This document shows positions 47,843 through 55,472 of a stretch of DNA of 64,000 bases, piece by piece (position 1 is the first letter of the stretch; each line of letters begins with the position of its first letter). The stretch spans positions 186,001 through 250,000 of the forward strand of contig JAPPPQ010000017.1 in NCBI GenBank assembly GCA_028817435.1, written 5' to 3'. The notes beneath the pieces were generated by a model. That model saw only the letters and a list, made by a program, of their open reading frames with translations, ran no database searches and was not told where the DNA came from. This DNA comes from Deltaproteobacteria bacterium. GTDB taxonomy: Bacteria > Myxococcota_A > UBA9160 > UBA6930. Position numbers and translations under genes: made by a program.

Positions 47843-47924
47843 CTATACTAAGCGCCATATGCCGGCCGTCGAAATCTCAGGTGCTATGCTTGGCTCATCC
47901 ACGGCGGCTTGGCGCTGCGGGACT

Positions 47925-48001
47925 GCCCCCGTAGCTCAGATGGATAGAGCACTGGTTTCCTAAACCGGGTGCCGGAGGTTCGAGTCCTCCCGGGGGCGCC
48001 A
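47925..48001 (+). tRNA. tRNA-Arg (CCT)
   Basis: A 77-base arginine tRNA. The acceptor GCCCCCG (47925-47931) pairs with CGGGGGC (47991-47997), then encoded GCCA. The anticodon loop TTCCTAA gives CCT, reading the rare AGG codon. The T-arm GGAGGTTCGAGTCCTCC is canonical. No duplicate of its 3' end was found near the DUF3800 gene, so an integration site is not demonstrated. Confidence 0.96.
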
Positions 48002-48029
48002 GGCGGCGCTGGCGCTAGGCTCTGCGCCA

Positions 48030-49490
48030 ATGGCGGGGGCTGTGGCGGCGGGGGGGCCGCAGACCTGCGAGGCGGCGTTGCAGGCCTTCGCAGCGGGGGG
48101 CAACGGCTTCGACGCCGTGCTGGCGGCGGGCTTTGCGGCCTGCGTCTGCGAGCCCACTTTGGCCAGCCTGGGAGGCGGCGGCTTTTTGCTGGCCCGCAGC
48201 GCCGGAGGCCGCGCGCTGCTCTGCGATTTTTTCGCCAACACCCCCGGCCTCGGAGGGCCGGCGCGGGAGCCGGGCGCGGAGCGCGGGGCAAATTTCTGGC
48301 CGGTCACGGTGCGCTTTCCCGGCTCGCAGCAAATTTTCAATGTGGGGCCGGCGGCGGCGGCGGTGCCCGGCGCGCTGCGCGGGCTGTTGCATGTGCACCG
48401 GCGGTTCGGGCGCATTCCGCTGCGCGAGGTGTTGGCCCCGGCACAGCGGCTGGCGCGCGAGGGCTTTGCCCTGAGCGAATCGCAGTCCTACTTTTTGCGG
48501 CTGTTGCGCCCCATCTTCACCATGCGCGCAGAGGGACGGGCGCTTTTCGCCCCCGGCGGCGCGCTGCCCACGGCGGGGGAGACGCTGCGCAATCCCGCGC
48601 TGGCGGATTTTCTGGCCTCGCTGCCCGAGGACGGCGACCGCGAGTTTTACGAAGGCGCCATTGCCGCGCGCATTGCCGCAGACCTGGCCGCGGAAGGCGG
48701 CCTGCTCACGCAGCGGGATTTCGCCGCTTTTCGCGCTGTGGAGCGCGCGCCGTTGCGGCAGCGCTATCGAGGCTTCGAGCTGCTCACCAACCCCGCGCCG
48801 GCTTTCGGCGGCCGAATGCTGGCCGCCTCGCTGCGCGCGCTGGAAGCCGCGGGCGCGCCGGAATGTCCGCGCAGCCACGCCCTGGCGCTGCTGAAAGCTA
48901 TGCAACAGGTAGCGGCGCAGCGCCAGCAGATTTTGCACAGCACCCCCGGCTTCAGCCGCGGCACCACCCATGTGAGCGTGCTCGATTCCGAGGGCGCAGC
49001 CGCCTCGCTCACGCTCAGCAACGGCGAGGGTTGCGGCTACTTTGTGCCGGGCACCGGCGTGCACCTCAACAACATGATGGGCGAGGAAGATTTGCACCCC
49101 GGTGGCTTTCACACGGCTGCGCCCGGGCAGCGCGTGGCCTCGATGATGTCGCCCTCGCTGCTGTTGCGCGGCGGCGAAACGGCGCTGGTGCTGGGCAGCG
49201 CCGGCAGCAATCGCATTGCCGGCGCGCTGCTGCAGGTGCTGAGCCAGGTGGTGGACTTCGGGCGCTCTGTTTCCGCCGCGGTGGCGCATCCCCGGTTGCA
49301 TTGGGACGGCGCGGCTGTGCAGGTGGAGCCGGGCCTGCCCGAAGCCGTCCTCGCCGCACTGCGCGAACGCGCGCCGCTCAACCCATGGCACCGCAGCGAT
49401 GTTTATTTCGGCGGTGTAAACGCCGTCGCCCCCGGCGGCCAAGGCGCGGGCGATCCGCGCCGGGGCGGCTGCTTCCGCCGGACGGGCTGA
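48030..49490 (+). CDS. Gamma-glutamyltransferase family protein, apparently cytosolic
   Basis: A 486-residue Ntn-hydrolase of the gamma-glutamyltranspeptidase family, which self-cleaves before a conserved Thr. Conserved parts: GGNGFDAVLAAGFAACVCEPTLASLGGGGFLL at the N-terminal core, and GTTHVSVLD with the predicted nucleophile Thr312, followed by SMMSPSLLLRGG and GSAGSNRIAGALLQ. The family is normally exported, but no signal peptide is present: the conserved core begins within ten residues of the ATG at 48030. The length is also shorter than usual (about 530-580). It may therefore be a cytosolic variant, such as an acylase-like or gamma-glutamyl-handling enzyme. It starts 28 bp after tRNA-Arg. 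Confidence 0.88.
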   Translation: MAGAVAAGGPQTCEAALQAFAAGGNGFDAVLAAGFAACVCEPTLASLGGGGFLLARSAGGRALLCDFFANTPGLGGPAREPGAERGANFWPVTVRFPGSQQIFNVGPAAAAVPGALRGLLHVHRRFGRIPLREVLAPAQRLAREGFALSESQSYFLRLLRPIFTMRAEGRALFAPGGALPTAGETLRNPALADFLASLPEDGDREFYEGAIAARIAADLAAEGGLLTQRDFAAFRAVERAPLRQRYRGFELLTNPAPAFGGRMLAASLRALEAAGAPECPRSHALALLKAMQQVAAQRQQILHSTPGFSRGTTHVSVLDSEGAAASLTLSNGEGCGYFVPGTGVHLNNMMGEEDLHPGGFHTAAPGQRVASMMSPSLLLRGGETALVLGSAGSNRIAGALLQVLSQVVDFGRSVSAAVAHPRLHWDGAAVQVEPGLPEAVLAALRERAPLNPWHRSDVYFGGVNAVAPGGQGAGDPRRGGCFRRTG

Positions 49491-49507
49491 GCCAGGGCCG
49501 GGGAAAG

Positions 49508-50338
49508 CTAGCGGCGGCGGAAGGCGGGCGGGCGCTTTTCGATGAAGGCGTCCACGCCTTCCTGCGTATCGGCCTCGAGCATATTAGCGGCCATGACCTC
49601 GCCGGCGAATTGGTAGGCATCCGGCAGCGGCATGGCGAGTTGGCGGTAGAACATGGCCTTGCCGGTGCGCACCGCCACCGGGGGCTTTGCGGCAATCTCA
49701 GAGGCCAGGGCCGCCACCGCGGCATCGAGTTCCGCCGCCGCCACCACGCGGTTCACCAGGCCAATGCTGCGGGCGTGCTCTGCGCCGATGAAGCCTCCCG
49801 TGAAGAGCAACTCGAAGGCGTCTTTGCGCGCCACCGCGCGCGATACAGCCACCGCCGGTGTGGAGCAGAACAGCCCGAGGTTTACGCCCGAGGTGGCGAA
49901 GCGCGCGCTGTCTGCAGCCAGGGCGAGATCGCAGGTAGCCACGAGTTGGCAGCCCGCCGCGGTGGCGACGCCATGCACCTTGGCGAGGACGGGCTGCGGC
50001 AACTGCAGCAGCGATTGCATCATGCGCCCGCAGCGCGCGAAGAGATCGCGGTAGTAATCCTGCTGCGGGCGCGCGCGCATCTCTTTCAAATCGTGGCCGG
50101 CGCAGAAGGCGCGGCCCGCCGCGGCCAGCACCACGGCCCGCACCGAGTCGTCTTGCGCCAGCTCGTCGAGCTCGCGCTGCAGCGCTGCGATCAATGCCTC
50201 GCTGAGCGCATTGAATTGCGCGGGGCGGTTCAGCGTGAGCGTGGCGACGCCGCCGCAATCCTCGCGCAACAGCACCGCTGCGCCGGCCGCGGCGGCGCTC
50301 GCAGCGGGCGCGGTGGAAGCGGGGGCGGACGAGGCCAT
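49508..50338 (-). CDS. Enoyl-CoA hydratase/isomerase-fold protein lacking both catalytic glutamates
   Basis: A 276-residue crotonase-superfamily protein. The CoA/oxyanion-hole elements are present (FNALSEAL, RAFCAGHDLKEM and HGVATAAGCQL). The two glutamates of true hydratases are missing: the position in the CEL motif is Gln131, and the QPE region reads ATSGVN near 150. It resembles the ECHDC3-like group, so hydration activity is doubtful and it may be a thioesterase, isomerase or binding protein. An Ala/Ser-rich N-terminal 20 residues may be an unneeded extension. It follows the nitrilase-family gene by 20 bp on the same strand. Confidence 0.9.
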   Translation of the reverse strand: MASSAPASTAPAASAAAAGAAVLLREDCGGVATLTLNRPAQFNALSEALIAALQRELDELAQDDSVRAVVLAAAGRAFCAGHDLKEMRARPQQDYYRDLFARCGRMMQSLLQLPQPVLAKVHGVATAAGCQLVATCDLALAADSARFATSGVNLGLFCSTPAVAVSRAVARKDAFELLFTGGFIGAEHARSIGLVNRVVAAAELDAAVAALASEIAAKPPVAVRTGKAMFYRQLAMPLPDAYQFAGEVMAANMLEADTQEGVDAFIEKRPPAFRRR

Positions 50339-50358
50339 GGGCGAAGGCTAGCGCAACC

Positions 50359-51192
50359 TTACAGGCGGCGGTGCTGCAGCACGGGGAAGGCGGCGCGAAT
50401 GCGGTCTTGCTGGGCCAAATCGCAATCGGCCAGCACGGCGCAGGGCTGGTCGGGGGCCATGGCCAGCAGGGTGCCCCAGGGATCCACAATGGCGGCGCGG
50501 CCGTGGCTCGCGCGCTTTGGGGTGTGGCGCCCCCACTGGGCGGGCGCCACCACAAAGCACTGATTCTCAATGGCGCGGGCGCGCAGCAGCACCTCCCAGT
50601 GGTCGCGCCCGGTCTGCGGTGCAAAAGCGCTGGGCACGGCCAAAAAGCGCAGCGCCGTGCTCAGTTCGCCCATGCGGCGGTAGAGTTCGGGAAAGCGCAG
50701 GTCGTAACAAATCGAAAGGCCGACGCCGCCGAAGGGAGTCTGCGCCACAACCGGGGACTCGCCCGGCGCGATGGTGTCGGATTCGCGGAACACGCCGCCG
50801 CCCCGCGCCTGCAAGTCCACATCGAAGAGATGCATCTTGCGATAGACGGCGCGGATTTCGCCGCGGGGATCGGCCAGCACGCTGGTGTTGTAGGCGCGCC
50901 CCTTCGCAGCGGGGGCAGACTCTGCGAAGCTGCCGCCGAGCAGCCACAGGCCGTTGCTGCGGGCCATGTCCTGCACCGCGCGGGGGATTTCGCCGTCGAG
51001 CGCCTGCTTTGCGGAATGGGGCTCGCCCTCCCGGCGCATTTGCGCAAACATTTCGGGCAGCGCGGCAAAGACCGCGCCGCGCGCCGCCGCCTCGGCCACC
51101 AGCTCTTGCGCCGCCTTCAGGTTGGCGGCCACATCGTCGCCGGATTGCATTTGAATTGCGGCGACGCGAACGCTCTGCGAAGCGCTGGACAT
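50359..51192 (-). CDS. Carbon-nitrogen hydrolase, Nit/omega-amidase-like
   Basis: A 277-residue nitrilase-superfamily amidase. The Glu-Lys-Cys triad is complete: Glu47 in ALPEMFA, Lys119 in YRKMHLFD and Cys162 in SICYDLRFPELYR. This pattern matches the Nit1/Nit2 branch, which includes omega-amidase and the deaminated-glutathione amidase used in metabolite repair. In many proteobacteria this gene sits near rng or tldD, which are absent here. It is divergent from pgi, with only 20 bp between their starts. Confidence 0.93.
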   Translation of the reverse strand: MSSASQSVRVAAIQMQSGDDVAANLKAAQELVAEAAARGAVFAALPEMFAQMRREGEPHSAKQALDGEIPRAVQDMARSNGLWLLGGSFAESAPAAKGRAYNTSVLADPRGEIRAVYRKMHLFDVDLQARGGGVFRESDTIAPGESPVVAQTPFGGVGLSICYDLRFPELYRRMGELSTALRFLAVPSAFAPQTGRDHWEVLLRARAIENQCFVVAPAQWGRHTPKRASHGRAAIVDPWGTLLAMAPDQPCAVLADCDLAQQDRIRAAFPVLQHRRL

Positions 51193-51212
51193 ATGGGGAG
51201 CATAGTGCAGGC

Positions 51213-52667
51213 ATGAAAATCACGCGCAACGATTTGCGGCTGGAAGCGGGGGGCGCGCTTGCGCCGCCTTTGCCGCGGGCCCACGGCGTTTCGCGGCGCG
51301 AGGTGGCGGAAGTGCTGCCCCGGCTGGCGGGGGTGGCGCCCGCGCTGCTTGCGCCCAACGCAGAATCGGGCTTTTTGCAATTGCCGCGCCGCCGGGCCGC
51401 GTTGCGCGCCGTGCTGGAGGCCGCTGCAAAACTGCGGCGCGGCGTGGACGATGTGGTGCATCTCGGCATCGGCGGCTCCAGCCTCGGCGCAGAAACGCTG
51501 CTGCGCGCGCTGGCCCATCCCCATCACAACCTGCTCTCTCCGCGCCGCCGCCGCGCGCCCCGGGTGCACTTCATTGACAACGCCGACGGCGACACCCTGG
51601 CCGGGCTGCTCGATTGCCTCGATTTGCGGCGGACGCTCTTGCATGTGGTGTCGAAATCCGGCGGCACCGTGGAAACCGCCGCGGCCTTTGCGGTGCTGCG
51701 CGAGGCTTTTGCGCGGCGGCGCATCAACTGGCGCAAACGCTGTGTTTTCACCACTGGCGAGGCGGGCGCGCTGCGCGAGCTTGCCGTGGCCGAAGGCGTG
51801 CAGTGCCTGGATTTTCCCGAAGATGTGGGCGGGCGCTGGTCGGCGCTCTCGCCGGGCGGACTGCTTACCCCGGCGCTGGCCGGCGTGGATGTAGCCGCCG
51901 TGGTGGCCGGCGCACGGCGCTTTGCCGCGCGCGTGAAGGCTGCGCCGCTGCAGGAGAATCCGGCCGCCATTGCCGCCGCCATTGCCTGGCTTTTGGCCGA
52001 GCGCCGCGGCAAGACCATCCACGCCTTCATGCCCTATGCCGACGGCCTCGAAGCGCTTTCGCGCTGGTTCGTGCAGCTCTGTGGCGAGAGCCTCGGCAAG
52101 CCCCGCCCGACCGGCGGCATGGGCGGCACCGGCGGCGCGGCGCACGGACCCAGCGGGGGAGGGCGCGATGGACTCACCGCGCGGGCAGAGCTTGCCGGCG
52201 GCACCGGCCCGACCCCGCTGCCCGCCAGGGGCGCCACCGACCAGCACTCGCAAATGCAGCTCTTCGCCGAAGGCCCGGCAGACAAGCTGGTGATCTTCGT
52301 CGCCGTAGCCCGCCCCCGCCAGCGCCTCGCGCTGCCCGGCGGCCCCCCCGCCAACTGGCTGCGCGGCATTGGCATGGCCGACCTGCTGCGCGCAGAGCGC
52401 GAAGGCAGCACTTTCGCACTGGCGCGCGCCGGACGCCCCACCCTTACCTGGGAACTCCCCGCGCTCACCCCCGCCGCGCTGGGCCAACTGCTCACCGCCC
52501 TGGAAGTGCAAACCGCCTGCCAGGCCGCCCTCTACGGCATCAACGCCTACGACCAGCCCGGCGTCGAAGCCGGCAAAGCCCAAGCCTTCGCCCGCCTGGG
52601 CCGCCCCGGCCACGACCTCCAGCACCGCCAAGCCACCACCCACCAACCGCCGAGCTGGAAGATTTAG
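51213..52667 (+). CDS. pgi: Glucose-6-phosphate isomerase
   Basis: A 484-residue enzyme interconverting glucose 6-phosphate and fructose 6-phosphate. Conserved elements: LGIGGSSLGAETLL, DNADGDTLAGLL, VVSKSGGTVET, and GATDQHSQMQLF. The form is the short bacterial type (Thermus/Bacillus-like) rather than the 550-residue E. coli type. Between ESLGK and GTGPTPLP lies a Gly-rich insertion of about 35 residues (near positions 296-330) that looks like a flexible loop near the active site. ATG at 51213 is chosen because homology begins soon after. Its stop overlaps the methyltransferase gene end on the opposite strand by 4 bp. Confidence 0.94.
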   Translation: MKITRNDLRLEAGGALAPPLPRAHGVSRREVAEVLPRLAGVAPALLAPNAESGFLQLPRRRAALRAVLEAAAKLRRGVDDVVHLGIGGSSLGAETLLRALAHPHHNLLSPRRRRAPRVHFIDNADGDTLAGLLDCLDLRRTLLHVVSKSGGTVETAAAFAVLREAFARRRINWRKRCVFTTGEAGALRELAVAEGVQCLDFPEDVGGRWSALSPGGLLTPALAGVDVAAVVAGARRFAARVKAAPLQENPAAIAAAIAWLLAERRGKTIHAFMPYADGLEALSRWFVQLCGESLGKPRPTGGMGGTGGAAHGPSGGGRDGLTARAELAGGTGPTPLPARGATDQHSQMQLFAEGPADKLVIFVAVARPRQRLALPGGPPANWLRGIGMADLLRAEREGSTFALARAGRPTLTWELPALTPAALGQLLTALEVQTACQAALYGINAYDQPGVEAGKAQAFARLGRPGHDLQHRQATTHQPPSWKI

Positions 52668-53626
52668 TGGGTGTGGACTTCGGTGGAATCGAACAGGCTT
52701 TCGGCCTCGCGGCGGAAGCGGGCGTGGGCGGCCTTGAAATACACGGGATCCACTTCAATTCCAATGCTGTTTCTTCCGCACTGTGCGGCGGCAATTTGTG
52801 TGGAACCTGTGCCCATGAACGGGTCCATTACCGTGTCTCCGACAAAGCTGAACATTCGAATCAGGCGTTTGGCGAGCTTCACGGGGTAGGGCGCGGGGTG
52901 GTTTTGCGTCCTTGCGCCGCTGATGTCATTCCATATCTGCCGAAACCACTGGTGGTGGTTTTCAGCGGAAATCAGGCTCAGTATCCGCGCGGCAAGAGAG
53001 GGTTTTCGATAGCCGCCGGGTTTTCTCTCCATCAGAATAAACTCGATATCGTTTTTGATCACCGCATTTGGCTCGTAAGGCTTCCCGAGAAATCCCGCCC
53101 CTCCGTTTTCGATTTCATAGCTGGCGTTGGCGATCTTGTTCCAGAAAATTGGCGCCAGATTGTCAAAACCAATCTTCGTGCATCGCTCCTGTATTGAAGC
53201 GTGCAGGGGGACAACGCTGTGCCGCCCATTGTTCTTTTTGCGGGAAAGGCAAACATCTCCGACGACGCAGACGAGTCGTCCCCCGGGAACCAGCGCTTCG
53301 AAGCAGCGGCTCCAGATGCAATCCAGCTGCCGCAGAAATTCCTCGTAATCGCCAATCCAGCCGAGTTGTCCCTCAGAGCGCCGGTATTCCTTCAGCGTCC
53401 AGTAGGGCGGCGAGGTGACGATCAGGTGCACAGAGCCAGGCTCCAGGAAATCTACCAAACGGGCGTCGCCCAAGTGCAGATCGTGGCGCGTGGGAACCCG
53501 AGATACAGCCGCCTCAATGGCGGCAGTCAGGCTCGCATCCTTTGCAATGCGGGGAAGCTCGTGCCGCGGATCGGACAAATTCCGCAACGCAGTCGGCACA
53601 TAGCTTTCGAGCGGTTGCCGCGCCAA
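52664..53626 (-). CDS. DNA methyltransferase (beta class, likely N4-cytosine or N6-adenine), no partner nuclease
   Basis: A 320-residue amino-methyltransferase. The catalytic motif IV is TSPPYW (about residues 71-76) and motif I is DPFMGTGST (about 270-278) near the C-terminus, so the motif order is the beta class. A Ser rather than Asp before PPY is more common in N4-cytosine enzymes, though not decisive. The gene has visibly lower G+C than pgi, suggesting transfer. No restriction nuclease gene lies beside it, so it is an orphan methylase. The start is uncertain: TTG near 53626 lies one base after GGAGG, too close for ideal translation. Confidence 0.9.
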   Translation of the reverse strand: MARQPLESYVPTALRNLSDPRHELPRIAKDASLTAAIEAAVSRVPTRHDLHLGDARLVDFLEPGSVHLIVTSPPYWTLKEYRRSEGQLGWIGDYEEFLRQLDCIWSRCFEALVPGGRLVCVVGDVCLSRKKNNGRHSVVPLHASIQERCTKIGFDNLAPIFWNKIANASYEIENGGAGFLGKPYEPNAVIKNDIEFILMERKPGGYRKPSLAARILSLISAENHHQWFRQIWNDISGARTQNHPAPYPVKLAKRLIRMFSFVGDTVMDPFMGTGSTQIAAAQCGRNSIGIEVDPVYFKAAHARFRREAESLFDSTEVHTH

Positions 53627-53666
53627 GCCTCCCCCCTCTCTGCGGGGAGAGTAGCATAGCCTCCAA

Positions 53667-53706
53667 GCCCCGCTCCCACAGACTCAGGGCGCTGCGGGAG
53701 CGGGGC
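53667..53706 (-). terminator. Hairpin downstream of the charged coiled-coil operon
   Basis: GCCCCGCTCCC (53667-53677) and GGGAGCGGGGC (53696-53706) form a perfect 11-bp stem with an 18-nt loop. It lies just beyond the last gene of the minus-strand operon and before the methyltransferase gene. No T run follows, so termination may need Rho or the hairpin may instead protect the 3' end. Confidence 0.4.
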
Positions 53707-53718
53707 GGAGGTCAACCT

Positions 53719-54213
53719 TCACTCGCAGTGGGAATCGGTAATCAGATCCTCAATGAATTGCTCATTGGGGATGGTGCAACCGATTTCGCGCTCGCTTTCG
53801 AGCAGTCGCTCGACCTGCTTGCTCAGCGGGCAGAGCCTGCGGCTGCCGTGTTGCAAGGCGATTTCAAGATTGGAAATACGGGTGCGCCAACGGCGGGTGC
53901 CGATGCAGTCTGCATCGCCCGAGCGCGCAGTGCGGGTGCGGTCCTTGCGGCCCTCAATGGCCTCCCGGTGGCGGTTCTGCTCGCGCTGTTCTGCCATGCG
54001 CTGGCGATGGCGCCGCTCCTCTTTCTGCGCTTCGGACTCGGCCTGGAAGCGCTGTTCCTTGCGGCGCTCTTCGGCAAGGTCGCGTTGGCGCTGATCGTCG
54101 CGCGCGCGCTGTTGCTCGTAGTTGGTCTGCGCCTGCGGTTGCGCAGACTGGCTGACCGGAACCGCGCAGCCCGCTGCCAGCACAAAGGACAGGGCGCAGA
54201 GGAGCGCTCTCAT
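53719..54213 (-). CDS. Charged coiled-coil lipoprotein with four cysteines (family member 3)
   Basis: A 164-residue predicted lipoprotein; signal peptide with lipobox VLAAGC (Cys16). Residues 35-88 form an extremely charged helix, with RRKEQRFQAESEAQKEERRH and RQRMAEQREQNRHRE, that is shared with the two genes upstream. The C-terminal 70 residues differ from the others and hold four cysteines (near DADCIG, RRLCPL, EIGCTI, DSHCE), which could form two disulfides in the periplasm. Its ATG overlaps the stop of the preceding gene by 4 bp, with AGGAGA upstream. I do not recognise the family; it is the last gene of a four-gene exported operon. Confidence 0.7.
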   Translation of the reverse strand: MRALLCALSFVLAAGCAVPVSQSAQPQAQTNYEQQRARDDQRQRDLAEERRKEQRFQAESEAQKEERRHRQRMAEQREQNRHREAIEGRKDRTRTARSGDADCIGTRRWRTRISNLEIALQHGSRRLCPLSKQVERLLESEREIGCTIPNEQFIEDLITDSHCE

Positions 54214-55297
54214 TCGCCCGTCTCCTGCTCGTGCTCCACCCGGGTGATGCGTATGTCGCGGAAGCGCGAGTAACCGGCGGCCTGGCTTGCCCTGGGGTTG
54301 AAGCGGAAATTCAATCCCGTGTGATTCAGGAAGGCCGCATAAACGAGTCTGGAGCCATAGAGCTGGATGACTCCCCTTTCCGTATCGTAGTTGCGGATGG
54401 CATCCCGTTCGCTGGAAGAAGTGTGTTGCGCCAAGGGCAGGTAGACCTTGGCATTTTCCGGAATGAAGCCGATATCCAGCTCGGTCGAGGAGGTGTAGTC
54501 TTCTCCATCATAAGTGTATGTCCACTGAAATAGAAAAGTGCCAGTCTCCGGCAACTCTTGCGCCCACTCGTAGCTCTGCCGCCGCGAGGGTTCGCCGTTG
54601 AGTGCGAACAACAGCAGCGAATCCTCCGCCCCGGCTTCTTCTGTCACCTCCTCAATGATCTCTTCAATCTCCTGCAACGCTTCAGCTTCCGCCGATTGCG
54701 CTTCAGAATCGGAGGAGTCGAGGGCGGATTCCAACTCTGCTTCCGCTTCCGCCTCGGTTTGGGCCACAGCCTCCGCCTTGGCGCGTTCCCGAGCCTCCCG
54801 GGCCTCTTCGGTGCGCTTCATATCGCGCTGGTGGCGGTTGCCTTCGCGCGTTGCCTCCATGCGCTGGCGGTGGCGGCGCTCCTCCTTCTTCGCTTCCTGC
54901 TCGTCCTGAAAGCGCTGCTCCTTGCGGCGCTCCCGGGCCTGTTCCCGCTGGCGCATATCGTCGCGCAAGCGCCGGCTCTCGAACTTCTGCTCGTCTCCCG
55001 TTTCCGCGCTCTGCGCCACCGCCCCAAGGGGCAGCAGCAGCGCGAGCGCGGACAAGGCGATGATCTTCGGCATAAGCTTCTCCTTTGCGGCGCAGCAGGG
55101 CCGCCCGGTGTGATTGCGGGGAAGGGCGCCTAGCGCTCCATGTCCTCGCGGTGGCGGTTGTCCTCGCGCTTCTCTTCCATGCGCTGGCGGTGGCGGCGCT
55201 CTTCCTTCTTTGCCTCCTGCTCATCCTGGAAGCGCTGTTCGTCGCGCCGCTCTTCGGAGAGCTCGCGCTGACGCATATCGTCGAGCATCTGGCGGCG
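53950..55297 (-). repeat. Three diverged direct copies of a 160-bp coding module
   Basis: The charged helix is encoded three times: 55133-55297, 54813-54974 and 53950-54111, one copy in each of three consecutive genes. The DNA copies are clearly alike (for example the stretch encoding EERRHRQRM), and the encoded proteins share about two thirds of residues in this module while their other domains are unrelated. Domain duplication with fusion to different C-termini is the simplest explanation. Confidence 0.75.
54210..55073 (-). CDS. Exported charged coiled-coil protein with C-terminal beta-rich domain (family member 2)
   Basis: A 287-residue protein with a standard signal peptide (cleavage near AVAQSAE). 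Residues 34-87 carry the shared module, RRKEQRFQDEQEAKKEERRH then RQRMEATREGNRHQRDMKR. A second, acidic Ala/Glu-rich helix (about 88-148) follows, then a separate C-terminal domain (about 150-287) with aromatic and beta-strand character (TFLFQWTYTYDG, VIQLYGSRLVYAAFLNH, LNFRFNPRASQ). Good ribosome-binding site AAAGGAGA. It starts 56 bp downstream of the 100-residue lipoprotein gene and overlaps the next by 4 bp. The function is unknown; an envelope scaffold that binds a partner through the C-terminal domain is a guess. Confidence 0.72.
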   Translation of the reverse strand: MPKIIALSALALLLPLGAVAQSAETGDEQKFESRRLRDDMRQREQARERRKEQRFQDEQEAKKEERRHRQRMEATREGNRHQRDMKRTEEAREARERAKAEAVAQTEAEAEAELESALDSSDSEAQSAEAEALQEIEEIIEEVTEEAGAEDSLLLFALNGEPSRRQSYEWAQELPETGTFLFQWTYTYDGEDYTSSTELDIGFIPENAKVYLPLAQHTSSSERDAIRNYDTERGVIQLYGSRLVYAAFLNHTGLNFRFNPRASQAAGYSRFRDIRITRVEHEQETGE

Positions 55298-55432
55298 CTC
55301 GTATTCCGATTGCGTCTCGTCCTCCGTCCGCTGGGGCGCGCTCTGCGCCTGCGGCACCTGGACCGTGGTGCAACCCGCCGCCAGGCCCGCGGCCAACAGC
55401 AGCGAAAACGAAACGGGAATGAACCTCTGCAT
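55130..55432 (-). CDS. Small charged coiled-coil lipoprotein (family member 1)
   Basis: A 100-residue predicted lipoprotein. The signal peptide ends in lipobox GLAAGC (Cys21). After a short Gln/Pro linker, the remainder (46-100) is the shared charged module, with RRDEQRFQDEQEAKKEERRH and RQRMEEKREDNRHREDMER, so this protein is little more than a membrane anchor plus that helix, somewhat like Braun's lipoprotein in layout but far more charged. AGGAGG lies seven bases before the ATG. Second gene of the operon, 40 bp after the CsgG/LpoB-like gene. Family not recognised. Confidence 0.72.
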   Translation of the reverse strand: MQRFIPVSFSLLLAAGLAAGCTTVQVPQAQSAPQRTEDETQSEYERRQMLDDMRQRELSEERRDEQRFQDEQEAKKEERRHRQRMEEKREDNRHREDMER

Positions 55433-55472
55433 TGCAAACCTCCTGTGGAGTTTGTGGTGAATTGCCTACTGC

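Noticed and set aside
47042-48001. Integrative element using tRNA-Arg as attachment site
   Set aside because: No integrase and no duplicated tRNA 3' end were found; only composition and position suggest transfer.
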